Shown here: piece after piece, positions 36,850 to 47,130 of the stretch
Numbering within the stretch: the first letter of the stretch is position 1
How the letters are laid out: each line of letters starts with the position of its first letter
From: Siphonodentalium dalli
Taxonomy: Eukaryota; Mollusca; Scaphopoda; Gadilida; Siphonodentaliidae
Assembly (NCBI GenBank): GCA_032622095.1
Contig: CP136065.1
Location: 64,587,094 to 64,651,093, forward strand
Length of the DNA: 64,000 bases
Direction: 5' to 3'
Made by a program: the position numbers and the translations under genes
Notes under the pieces: generated by a model
Seen by the model: only the letters and a program-made list of their open reading frames with translations
What the model was told of the DNA's origin: nothing
Databases searched by the model: none

Positions 36850-39047
36850 GGATTTAGTGATGCAAAGAGTAAAATACAAGATGGCTGCTGGTGGCCATTT
36901 TTTTTGGCCAATTGACCCCAAAAGAACTCGTTCCCATCTACGTATAATTGTTAACATCCATGACAAATTTTATGAAGATCTGACCAAAGCCACGACATAC
37001 AAATTTCATGATGATCAGACGAACAGTACGACCTGTAGACCGCGCCAATGGATTGAATTTTGAAATCCAAGATGGCCGCTGGCAGCCATGTTTTTTGGCC
37101 GAATGACCCCACAATGATTTGTTCCCATCTACATGTCAATGTCAACATTCATGACAAATTTAATAAAGATCAGACCAAAGGTATGACCTGTAGCCCACGC
37201 CAAAGGATTTAGTCATGCAAAAAGTTAAATGCTGGTGGCAATGTTTTTTGACCGAATGACCCCAAAACGACTCGTTCCCATCTACATGTCATTGTTATAA
37301 TTCATGACAAATTTCATGACCATCTGACCAAAGCTACGACCTGTAGCCCGCACCAAAGGATTTAGTCATGCAAAGAGTAAAATCCAAGATGGCTGCTGGC
37401 GGCCATGTTTTTTTACCAAATGACCCCAAAACGACTCGATCCCATCTACATGTCATTGTTATCATTCATGACAAATTTCATGATGATCAGACGAACAGTA
37501 CGACCTGTAGCCCGCGCCAATGGATTGAATTTTGAAATCCAAGATGGCCGCCAGCAGCCATGTTTTTTGGCCGAATGACCCGACAATGATTCGTTCCCAT
37601 CTACATGTCAATGTCAACGTTCATGACAAATTTTATAAAGATTAGACCAAAGGCAACCTATAGCCCGCGCCAAAGGATTTAGTCATGCAAAGAGTAAAAT
37701 CCAAGATGGCTGCTGGCGGCCATGTTTTTTGGCCGAACGACTCCAAAATCACTCGTTCCCATCTACATGTCAGTGTTAACATCCATGACAAATTTCATAA
37801 ACTTCCGACCAACACAACGACCTGTAGCCCGCGCCAAAGGATTTAGTCATGCAAAGAGTAAAATCCAAGATGGCTGCTGGCAGCCATGTTTTTTGGCCGA
37901 ACGACCCCAAAATCACTCGTTCCCATCTACATGTCATTATTAACATTGGACGATTTAGTGATGCAAAGAGTAAAATACAAGATGGCTGCTGGTGGCCATT
38001 TTTTTTGGCCAATTGACCCCAAAAGAACTCGTTCCCATCTACGTATAATTGTTAACATCCATGACAAATTTTATGAAGATCTGACCAAAGCCACGACATA
38101 CAAATTTCATGATGATCAGACGAACAGTACGACCTGTAGACCGCGCCAATGGATTGAATTTTGAAATCCAAGATGGCCGCTGGCAGCCATGTTTTTTGGC
38201 CGAATGACCCCACAATGATTTGTTCCCATCTACATGTCAATGTCAACATTCATGACAAATTTAATAAAGATCAGACCAAAGGTATGACCTGTAGCCCACG
38301 CCAAAGGATTTAGTCATGCAAAAAGTTAAATGCTGGTGGCAATGTTTTTTGACCGAATGACCCCAAAACGACTCGTTCCCATCTACATGTCATTGTTATA
38401 ATTCATGACAAATTTCATGACCATCTGACCAAAGCTACGACCTGTAGCCCGCACCAAAGGATTTAGTCATGCAAAGAGTAAAATCCAAGATGGCTGCTGG
38501 CGGCCATGTTTTTTTACCAAATGACCCCAAAACGACTCGATCCCATCTACATGTCATTGTTATCATTCATGACAAATTTCATGATGATCAGACGAACAGT
38601 ACGACCTGTAGCCCGCGCCAATGGATTGAATTTTGAAATCCAAGATGGCCGCCAGCAGCCATGTTTTTTGGCCGAATGACCCGACAATGATTCGTTCCCA
38701 TCTACATGTCAATGTCAACGTTCATGACAAATTTTATAAAGATTAGACCAAAGGCAACCTATAGCCCGCGCCAAAGGATTTAGTCATGCAAAGAGTAAAA
38801 TCCAAGATGGCTGCTGGCGGCCATGTTTTTTGGCCGAACGACTCCAAAATCACTCGTTCCCATCTACATGTCAGTGTTAACATCCATGACAAATTTCATA
38901 AACTTCCGACCAACACAACGACCTGTAGCCCGCGCCAAAGGATTTAGTCATGCAAAGAGTAAAATCCAAGATGGCTGCTGGCAGCCATGTTTTTTGGCCG
39001 AACGACCCCAAAATCACTCGTTCCCATCTACATGTCATTATTAACAT
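36850..39047. repeat. 1,101-bp tandem duplication inside the family A array
   Basis: 36,850-37,946 and 37,951-39,047 appear identical wherever compared (for example the starts GATTTAGTGATGCAAAGAGT at 36,851 and 37,952), whereas neighbouring monomers differ at many positions. The join reads TAACATTGGAC|GATTTAG. Confidence 0.8.
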
Positions 39048-40700
39048 CAATGACAAATTTCATGATGATCAGGCGAACAGTACGACCTGTAGCCCGCGCC
39101 AATGGATTGAATCTTGAAATCCAAGATGGCTGCCAGCGGCCATTTTTTTAGGCCGAATGACCCCAAAATGACTCGTTCCCATCTACATGTCAATGTCAAC
39201 ATTCATGACAAATTTCATAAAGATCAGACCAAAGGTACGACCTGTAGCCCGGGCCAAAGGATTTAGTCATGCAAAGAGTAAAATCCAAGATGGCTGCTGG
39301 CGGCCATGTTTTTCGGCCGAACGACCCCAAAATCACTCGTTCCCATCTACATGTCATTGTTAACATCCATGACAAATTTCATGATGTTCCGATCGAAGCT
39401 ACGACCTGTAGCCCGCGCCAAAGGATTTAGTCATGCAAAGAGTAAAATCCAAGATGGCTGCTGGTGGCCATGTTTATAGGCCGAACAACCCCAAAATGAC
39501 TCGTTCCCATCTACATGTCAATATTAACATCCATGACAAATTTCATGATGATCAGACGAACAGTACGACCTGTAGCCCGCGCCAATGGATTGAATCTTGA
39601 AATCCAAGATGGCTGCCAGCGGCCATGTTTTTTGGCAGAATGACCCCAAAATGACTCGTTCCCATCTACATGTCAATGTCAACATTCATGACAAATTTCA
39701 TAAAGATCAGACCAAAGGTACGACCTGTAGCCCGGGCCAAAGGATTTAGTCATGCAAAGAGTAAAATCCAAGATGGCTGCTGGCGGCCATGTTTTTCGGC
39801 CGAACGACCCCAAAATCACTCGTTCCCATCTACATGTCATTGTTAACATCCATGACCAATTTCATGATGTTCCGATCGAAGCTACGACCTGTAGCCCGCG
39901 CCAAAGGATTTAGTCATGCAAAGAGTAAAATCCAAGATGGCTGCTGGTGGCCATGTTTATTGGCCGAACAACCCCAAAATGACTCGTTCCCATCTACATG
40001 TCAATATTAACATCCATGACAAATTTCATGATGATCAGACGAACAGTACGACCTGTAGCCCGCGCCAATGGATTGAATTTTGAAATCTAAGATGGCCGCC
40101 AGCGGCCATGTTTTTTGGCCGAATGACCCCACATTGATTCGTTCCCATCTACATGTCAATGTCAACATTCATGACAAATTTCATAAAGATTAGACCAAAG
40201 GTACAACCTGTAGCCCGCGCCAAAGGATTTAGTCATGCAAAGAGTAAAATCCAAGATGGCTGCTGGCGGCCATGTTTTTTGGCCGAACAACTCCAAAATC
40301 ACTCGTTCCCATCTACATGACAGTGTTAACATCCATGACAAATTTCATAAACTTCCGACCAAAACAACGACCTGTAGCCCGCGCCAAAGGATTTAGTCAT
40401 GCAAAGAGTAAAATCCAAGATGGCTGCTGGCGGCCATGTTTTTTGGCCGAACGACCCCAAAATCACTCGTTCCCATCTACATGTCATTATTAACATCAAT
40501 GACAAATTTCATGATGATCAGATGAACAGTACGACCTGTAGGCCGCGCCAATGGATTGAATCTTGAAATTCAAGATGGCTGCCAGCGGCCATGTTTTTTG
40601 GCCGAATGACCCAAAAATGACTCGTTCCCATCTACATGTCAATGTCAACATTCATGACAAATTTCATAAAGATCAGACCAAAGGTACAACCTGTAGCCCG
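38569..40700. repeat. Trimeric higher-order repeat of about 482 bp in the family A array
   Basis: The monomer word CATGATGATCAG recurs at about 38,585, 39,068, 39,550, 40,033 and 40,515, that is every 482-483 bp or three monomers. Two monomer types alternate: one beginning GGATTTAGTCATGCAAAGAG, the other GGATTGAATNTTGAAATCC, in an A-A-B order. Confidence 0.75.
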
Positions 40701-40810
40701 CGCCAAAGGAAATTGTTGACGGACACACGCACACACGAACACACGCACACACGGACGACGGACGCCAAACCATGGCAATAGCTCAAACTTACAAGTAAGT
40801 TGAGCTAAAA

Positions 40811-41030
40811 ATGTGTGCAGCCCCAATTAAGCAGCGTGCAGGGGTAATTTTCCCGACTGAAATAATAAATGTGCATGCACGTTTATTTGGAGCCCGAGAG
40901 TTAGGCCCAAATACATTTTCAAATGTATCTATAGTTCCTTTAGTTGCTAAATATATAATGTATATGGAAATAAAATCGCAATACGCTATATACCAGTGTG
41001 ATTTTGGAATTACCACCCTGCGCTCTTTTT
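40811..41030 (+). repeat. Continuation of the left arm of the interrupted inverted duplication
   Basis: Reverse complement of about 52,977-53,205 (GTGCATGCACGTTTATTTGG, AGTTAGGCCCAAATACATTT, TATATGGAAATAAAATCGCA). The matching right-hand copy is truncated by a family B element ending at 52,976. Confidence 0.75.
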
Positions 41031-41129
41031 CCAATTGTTTTATTTGGGTAATCAGTTCTGGAGTTATTCAACTTGGTTTATCTGGAAATGTTTTCTTTTG
41101 TCCACCAAGCAGATACATTTATCTCAATA

Positions 41130-42035
41130 ATTTGTCGGATCTTAAAGACACGGTTGGCCTTGGCGGTGGGTATCCTGTGAAAATATCTCCACCCGTCAAA
41201 AACCGCCACAAACAGAAAGAACATCAAAATGTAGATATACTTTGTCCGTATACAAATAAGAAATATCGCATAAACAGTATGTAAGGGTACGTTCATACAC
41301 TGGCAAGTTTGCACGGTATGGTTTGCAGGCATTTTGTCGTAGAAAACGATATGTTGCCAGAATATGAACTGAAACAAGCACATAAAGTGCATCTGTACCT
41401 AAACTAACTACGTGCGAAGTAAAATCTCTGTAGTTCCACCTGAAGAGGTGCTACAGGAATTTGCCTGTAAATAGCATGCAATTATCGCGCAAAAATAAAT
41501 CATATAGGTATTTCAAGGCAAATTCCAGAAGCACCGTTACAAGTGGAACTGATATAAATTTTACTTCTCATGTCTTTCGCTTTGGTAACGATGCATATTA
41601 TATGCATTTTTCCGTTCATATATTGGCATCATATCGGTTTATACGACGACATGCCTGTAAACCATACCGTGCAAACTTGCCAGCGTATGAACGTACCCTT
41701 ATGGTCATATGTTTGACCATTGTTTTGTAAACAAAGGCGTAAAAAGTAACTTTTCTGGTGTTTGTTTATATTATGATGGTAAACATAAAGAGCGTTCTTT
41801 GTTGGTGAATACCCGATATGGAACTAATAAAGAGCGTTTATGCCATCTGTGTGTGATTAGCCAGTTGCATTGTGCTGTCTTCTGTAACACAATCATACTC
41901 TTGCTTAGGTAAAATATAGTAGATCTTTATGATAACATGCGGTTTACGCGATGGTCATGGTATATATGAACGGAACTGTATGCGTTTTACTGTTTACGGT
42001 GTTTGGAACAAATATGAATATTTTCGACAATTAAG
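41130..42035 (+). repeat. Dispersed repeat, copy 2, split by a MITE
   Basis: Same-orientation homologue of 31,120-31,640, interrupted at 41,282-41,701. Confidence 0.75.
41282..41701. mobile_element. 420-bp MITE with long terminal inverted repeats
   Basis: TAAGGGTACGTTCATACACT, GGCAAGTTTGCACGGTATGG and TTTGCAGGCAT at the left are mirrored at the right (ATGCCTGTAAACCATACCGT, GCAAACTTGCCAGCGTATGA, ACGTACCCTTA). The arms are about 60 bp or longer. Copy 1 of the host repeat (31,265) lacks it. The target is TA or a TWA trinucleotide, so a Tc1/mariner- or Harbinger-type origin is possible but unresolved. Confidence 0.75.
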
Positions 42036-42049
42036 GCCGCACGTGCATT

Positions 42050-42250
42050 TAAGGTAACTTGGTATGGATATGCACCACTATCAGGACATTCAATGGACTG
42101 TTCAATAATTTGTCGGATCTTACGCTAACTTGGTACGGATATGCACCACTATCAGGACATTCAATGTAGTGTTCAATAATTTGTCGGATCCTCAGGTAAC
42201 TTGGTATGGATATGCACCACTATCAGGACATTCAATGGACTGTTCATTTG
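42050..42250 (+). repeat. 72-bp tandem repeat, nearly three copies
   Basis: GTAACTTGGTATGGATATGC, ACCACTATCAGGACATTCAA and GTTCAATAATTTGTCGGATC repeat at about 42,052, 42,124 and 42,196. The tail word AATAATTTGTCGGATCTTA also occurs once at about 41,128. Confidence 0.8.
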
Positions 42251-42484
42251 CAGAATGATGTTTCCAGAAGGTGCATATATATAGTGATCCTATCCCGCAC
42301 GATGCGTAGCGTCACGGGACCTCATTCTGTTATGGGATCACATTGAAGTTCCCCAGTTGAAGTTGGTGATGTTCACACATTAGTCACGTAGATTATGCAT
42401 TCTTCTGCAAATTAGGGGGGTATTGAAACTGAAAGGGAAAAAGTATCTGAAAACAATGATAATTTGATACTATAGATACTTCCC

Positions 42485-42955
42485 AGAAGATGAGGCCTAA
42501 GCAGAATGAGGTCCCCAGAGGGTGAATTTGATGATGCTAACCCGCTGTGTGGGATAGCATCACTAAATTCACCCTCTGGGGACATTTGCAGAATGAGGTC
42601 TCCAGATGGTGAATTAAGTGATGTTACTAGTACCCCGCACAGTGGACTAATCACTAAATTCACCTTCTGGGGACCTCATTCTGCTTAAGCCTCATCTTTG
42701 GAAAGTATCTTATCAAGTTTTTAATTTTGTTAGAAAACTTCAGAAAGATTCTTTTTCAGTTTAGTTTCTCTATCCCTGAATTAGCAGATGACTCATTGTA
42801 TAATCGACATACCAAATGGGTGCACTTCACCATCTGGGATAGTAAATCTGTCTTGTTCTCCAGAGCAGATGAGGCCATACAGATTGAGGTCCACAGAGGA
42901 TGAAATTGGTGATGCCAGGAACTAAATTCACCCTCTGGGGACCTCATTCTGCAAA
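42485..42955. mobile_element. Cluster of palindromic MITEs 'G' (AGAATGAGGTCCCC)
   Basis: GCAGAATGAGGTCCCCAGAG followed by GGTGAATTTAGTGATGCTA is mirrored by TAGCATCACTAAATTCACCC and TCTGGGGACCTCATTCTGC. Two full hairpins abut at 42,500-42,690, and a diverged one lies at 42,880-42,955. Further copies are at 47,036-47,130, 50,630-50,720 and 50,910-51,110. Non-coding, perfectly self-complementary in places. Confidence 0.75.
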
Positions 42956-43017
42956 TGACCAGCACCATATTCCCAGGCCTGCTGTCAGCGTTCAAAATTA
43001 TGACGAGTTGATCCCTG

Positions 43018-43205
43018 GTACAGTAATGCCCTCCCTTAACCACAGCAGAATTCTGCAGGATTTAGTCGGAAATATGACTTGTTGCCATTCATCGGAAAGC
43101 TCTCAATGAGAGCTTTCCGATGAATGGCAAAAAGCCATATTTTCGACTAAATCCTGAAAAATTACCATAATTTTGCTGTGCGTAAGGAGTCGATTATTTA
43201 CGGTA
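43018..43205. mobile_element. Palindromic MITE 'P' copy
   Basis: CAGTAATGCCCTCCCTTAAC ... GATTTAGTCGGAAATATGAC ... CGGAAAGCTCTCAATGAGAG, then the reverse complement ending GGAGTCGATTATTTACGGTA. Same family as 27,488, 46,790 and 50,366. Confidence 0.8.
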
Positions 43206-43329
43206 TTACTACACTAGTATCACTATGGCAATGATGACAACTATTGTTTTGCATTTTTGTCATAATTTGATTGATGACAACTATTCGCTGACTGAGCCAT
43301 AGCATTTGTTAACACATTGTTACAAATTT

Positions 43330-43460
43330 CAGTAAATGTGAGTCATCTAGGGAACATCCACACCAAATATGAACCCATTCGGGCCTATGGATTTAAAGAA
43401 GATGTTCAAATAATTGTTGACGGACGGACGGATAGATGACTGTAGCTCCACCAGAGTTAT
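43330..43460 (+). mobile_element. Satellite-bearing element family C, 3' fragment
   Basis: GAGTCATCTAGGGAACATCC, CACACCAAATATGAACCCAT and TTCAAATAATTGTTGACGGACGG followed by GTAGCTCCACCAGAG match the end of the fuller copy at 62,520-63,060. Confidence 0.65.
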
Positions 43461-43925
43461 CGGGGTCGCAAAAAATTCTGACACTCCCCATCTGCAGACC
43501 CATGAAATTTCTGTTTTTAGTCGGGAGACAAAAATATTTGCAAACAATTCTTTCCATGAGAAACTGGTTTATAGGACTATGGTACAAACACATCTAAACT
43601 TTAATCCTGGATTGTGGATAGTGTCTGACATTGACAGAAAGAGGTCCCCAGAGGGTTAATTTACAGTCTCTTTTAAAATCCCAATGGATGTACATCTTAG
43701 ATTTGTCGATTAAATTTCATTTCTACGACAGTGCGGCAGCCCAAGCATGTGATAAACAGTTTCCAAATATGGATTGCATTCCTGGCACAGTAAATGTTTG
43801 TGAGAATCTTATTTAGAAATAGTATCCAATGAAATGGAGGGTATCCCATAATTACAGAAAGTAATGTTAAATCACAAAACTTGAGACATGCATGTATTTC
43901 CATTAGGATTTTCAAAGAGACTGTT
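43461..43925. other. Unassigned sequence
   Basis: No gene recognised. A solo AGAGGTCCCCAGAGGGT word of MITE family G occurs near 43,640. Confidence 0.4.
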
Positions 43926-44400
43926 TAAATATACCCAACAATCAAACAAGAGATTAGTGGTCCGTGTTCCTACATCGCTCGGATAGTCATAATATAGATT
44001 GAGCATATGTTTCGATTCACTTTTCCACTATAGTATAATAGTGATAACGCGGAATTTCATCATGCAGGGAACGGCGTGATAAATAGATGGGCATAATATA
44101 TGCCTATTTTAAATGTGAATGGCCTGATTTGTCGAGGCCAGTAGCACCATTTCCATGGTTGTGCAAATTTTATAATACAGCATATTACATGCCACTTTAA
44201 TGATTATTCTGAGCCCGGAATTTATAGATTCCATGAATTTAGATCGGGTGACTTGTGCTGCTAATTTATTAGAGCAATTGTATCAGTCATAGTTTGAGCA
44301 AGCATAGTATATGCCTATTTTGTGCATTTTATATGCGGAATTATTTTGTATTTGCATATTATATGCAACTTTGAATGGCATGACCTGTCTGGGACAGCGC
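43926..44400. repeat. Inverted-repeat partner of 46,396-46,465 plus direct repeats
   Basis: ACCCAACAATCAAACAAGAG, ATTAGTGGTCCGTGTTCC and ATCGCTCG at 43,933-43,980 are mirrored at 46,400-46,462. Between 44,090 and 44,390, GCATA.TATATGCCTATTTT and TGAATGGC.TGA(C)CTG recur twice. Confidence 0.6.
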
Positions 44401-44407
44401 CTTCAAA

Positions 44408-46390
44408 CAGGGTTCGTATACAGGATTTTCACAATTTTATTCAAGGACTATTCAAGGACCCATTCAAGGACTATATCGGTCAAATTCAAGGACCCGTCCC
44501 CTAGCTTAGCTATAATAGATGCAAATTCCAACAGGTTATACTATTTGTCGTATAACATGCTTTTCATTACACATGTTATATGTAACCAGATATAAACTAG
44601 TGCTAGATTATGACAATAAAGCGTATAAGCCTTTATCGTGTTCGGTTATTACTAATAACTTATTAGTACGCTCATCCATGTTGTTCTAGTTATATGATGA
44701 AGTTTGACATTATAAAATATTATATCAGTTCACACAACCATCATTAAAACTTACAATAGTCTTAAACCACCAGCTGCCAGTAGAGCACCAAAGCTTGTGA
44801 TCTTCAATCTTTATTAAGTTTAAAAATCAATTTGAAACAACTGAACATAACAACGTTAAGAATCTTCAGACTGTATGCACTATGGTGTCTGCATTGCAGT
44901 CATTGAAAAAGAGAATCTATCTGATTCTTTGAGCAAGCAACAGAGAACTTATATACATGTATACATGTAGCATCAGCAACAATACACCACATATAAAATT
45001 CATTCAGTAAAATTAATCCTTGAGCATAACAACTTTCTCTTCCAGTTGCTTTCTAAGAGAATCAGATAGCTTCTGTTTTTCCTTTGATTTTTGCCTGCTG
45101 GCTTTTGCTTGGGCCAAGAGTTCTAATTTCCCAGTTTTCTCAGCCTGTACACAAAGTTTGTGTGCAGATTCTACAAGAGTGTTATTACTCTAGTAGCTCA
45201 TGGTGGTTTTGTATGCACTTGTATGTCCAGAGCAAAACTCTTCACGAATCCACTAATTGAAGGTACACGAACAATATTTAGTTGGTGACACATTTCCCAT
45301 TGAGGGCGAAATGGGTCAAATGGCCACGCCCATTTTTGCGCGAAGTACTACCATCCGCCGTGACTATATCTCCAGAACCGTTTGACATAGGGGGTCGTGT
45401 GACCACTCAAAATGTGCGGAATGGCCACATTATGGGGGGGGGGGGGGGGGTCAGTAATAAATGTTCATATCCAAAAGTCAATGGTTTTTAAGATAATTGA
45501 CAAAAACCCAAAAAATTACATTTTTAAGGGCCTGAACCCCAATTTTTGGATTCAGCACTTTTATCTCAAAGTTGAGCCCCCAATTAGAATTTTATTGACC
45601 TATATCCATCGGTGCCATATACAGGTATCATTTCTGATATTTTCTGTACCATTATCGGATGGGATTGCAATTTTTGAGATATTAATGTCTTGGCCACATA
45701 ATTTACACCTAGCTTTGTGGCGATCATCATTGCTGCTTACCCAAGTATATTTTGCCACCCAAGCAGGGTTGAATACGCATGCCCCTTTATGGCATTTAAT
45801 TTATTTGTTTGAATTTTATTCAATTGAATTTCGCAAAAAATACTAACAGATAGTGACGTCAAAGAGATTCCATAATAGCTCAAGGCGTATTTGCACACGG
45901 CCACAATGTTAGTATAATGAAAGCGAGCCACAAGTTAGACTTGACACTACTTGTAGATAACTATACTTATTGCAGACTGAATATATACATATCAAACCTA
46001 TGTGCTCAAGAAGACGTGGTTACGTCCGCCCATAAGGACGGTTCTCCTGATACAGGAGGGATGTACAGAGAAGGTAAAGGTAAACTTAAAGGTAAAGGTC
46101 TATTATACCGCCATAGTACACAATAGAAGAGAGACAACTCTATACCGCTACAGTCAAACAAAAGCGGAAATGTTTACGGTTTATAATTAACGGGTACCGA
46201 TCTGATAGTTAACAATATTTACAAGCGTTGGGGAGGAACCACGGGCTCGGTTCTGTACTTTATCAATATTCAAGGACTATTCAAGAACTGTTAGTTGAAT
46301 TCAAGTACTATTCAAGGTTCAAATCGGATTCAAGGACTATTCATTCCAAGGTCAAAAATTCAAGTACTATTCATTTCCGTGCGAACCCTG
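44408..46390 (-). mobile_element. hAT-like element, CAGGGTTCG ends, 5-bp target duplication
   Basis: Ends CAGGGTTCGTATACAGG (left) and, reverse-complemented, CAGGGTTCGCACGG (right). TCAAA lies directly outside both ends (44,403-44,407 and 46,391-46,395). Subterminal TTCAAGGACTATTCAAGGAC repeats occur at 44,440-44,500 and 46,265-46,375. The interior carries the C-terminal remnant of the hAT-like protein on the minus strand. It complements the N-terminal remnant in 32,143-33,352, so both look like separate deletion derivatives of one autonomous family. Confidence 0.75.
45013..45250 (-). pseudogene. C-terminal fragment of the hAT-like transposase protein
   Basis: The minus-strand frame from 45,189 to the TAA at 45,013-45,015 encodes 58 residues with a strong amphipathic, Lys/Glu/Gln-rich coiled-coil look: VESAHKLCVQAEKTGKLELL, then AKASRQKSKEKQKLSDSLRK and QLEEKVVMLKD. 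I recall this arrangement (an A-E-x-T-G-K block, then A-K-S/A-x-S-x-R-x-x-x-K-E-K, then a closing helix) at the C-terminus of the BED-finger hAT-related proteins of fish and marine invertebrates. An in-frame TAG at 45,190-45,192 interrupts it; the frame reads on upstream (EEFCSGHTSAYKTTMSY) to about 45,250. The catalytic region is absent, so this copy is dead. Confidence 0.6.
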
Positions 46391-46395
46391 TCAAA

Positions 46396-46465
46396 GGTAG
46401 ACACGAGCGATATAGGAACATGGAACACGGACCACTAATCTGTTTGATTGTTGGGTATATTTCAC
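46396..46465 (-). repeat. Inverted partner of 43,926-43,985
   Basis: Begins directly after the right target duplication of the hAT-like element and mirrors 43,929-43,985 with two small indels. Confidence 0.7.
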
Positions 46466-46789
46466 AATCAAAAAATTAAAAGAAAATTTACAAATACTTA
46501 AAATTAGTTTTGTCGTGTAAAATCAGACAGGGCATCTATCTAACTTGAAGCAGTATTTTTGTTCATTCTGTAGAAAGCAGACAAGGTATTTTACCTAGAC
46601 TCCTGTGAACGTCACGAGATTAAATACGAATTGAAATCACGCAAAAGGTTTGATTCAATTCAATAATTTGTTTAGCCCTCCATCAACTTTCTCTTGGTAA
46701 ACTAAAATGTCCTTGAAACGTTGACAATCTTGTTCTAACAGTTGGGATATAACCGCATACATACATACATACATACATGTATACAGTGA

Positions 46790-46995
46790 TGCCCTAAATA
46801 ATCGACTCCTTTACCACAGCAGAATTATGGGTCATTTTTCACGATTTAGTCGGAAATATGGCTTGTTGCCATTCATCGGAAAGCTCTCACTGAGCTTTCC
46901 GATGAATGGCAACAAGCCATATTTCCAACAAAATCACGAAAAATTACCCATAATTCTGCTGTGTTTAAGGAGTCGATTATTTATGGCATTACTGT
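46790..46995. mobile_element. Palindromic MITE 'P' copy
   Basis: GATGCCCTAAATAATCGACT to CGGAAAGCTCTCACTGAGC, then the reverse complement ending GAGTCGATTATTTATGGCAT. The two arms are nearly identical. A (CATA)n run precedes it at 46,757-46,780. Confidence 0.8.
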
Positions 46996-47035
46996 ATGTG
47001 TATTGCATCCAAGCCTTGAAATAGTGTGCTATTAG

Positions 47036-47130
47036 CAGAATGGGGTCCACAGAGGGTGAATTTAGTAACACCATCCCGCACGGCAGACTAGCATCACCAA
47101 ATTCACCCTCTGGGGCCCTCATTCTGCTTA
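47036..47130. mobile_element. Palindromic MITE 'G' copy
   Basis: A single hairpin from GCAGAATGGGGTCCACAGAG to CTCTGGGGCCCTCATTCTGC. Confidence 0.75.

Larger units (their letters stand above)
36734..40810 (+). mobile_element. 4-kb satellite-bearing element family A (Pearl/Helentron-like)
   Basis: The 5' end has AGTGTCAATGACACT (a small hairpin) and TGTAGCTCAACTTAGGTAGG. A core of about 22-25 tandem monomers of 155-163 bp follows. Then come an ACACACG/GACGGACG microsatellite (40,722-40,765), CCATGGCAATAGCTCAAAC and a terminal hairpin (CTCAAACTTAC/GTAAGTTGAG) ending CTAAAA. The left-end word AGCTCAACTTA is the inverse of the right end, a subterminal inverted repeat. The inverted copy of this locus near 53,190-53,220 lacks the whole element, so it is an empty site that fixes the borders. 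No ORF of size is present. Confidence 0.75.
42370..43345 (+). repeat. Inner left arm of the interrupted inverted duplication
   Basis: Reverse complement of 50,366-51,215 followed, past a hAT insertion, by 48,903-49,036. Matched words include CCCCCTAATTTGCAGAAGAA at the outer end and ATTTGTAACAATGTGTTAAC at the inner end. Confidence 0.8.

Noticed and set aside
36857-40493. Repeated 65-92-codon ORFs in the family A array
   Set aside because: They repeat with the monomer and are present in several frames on both strands.
36850-40700. Regularly spaced repeats resembling a CRISPR array
   Set aside because: Units of about 160 bp are contiguous satellite monomers without unique spacers, and the genome is eukaryotic.
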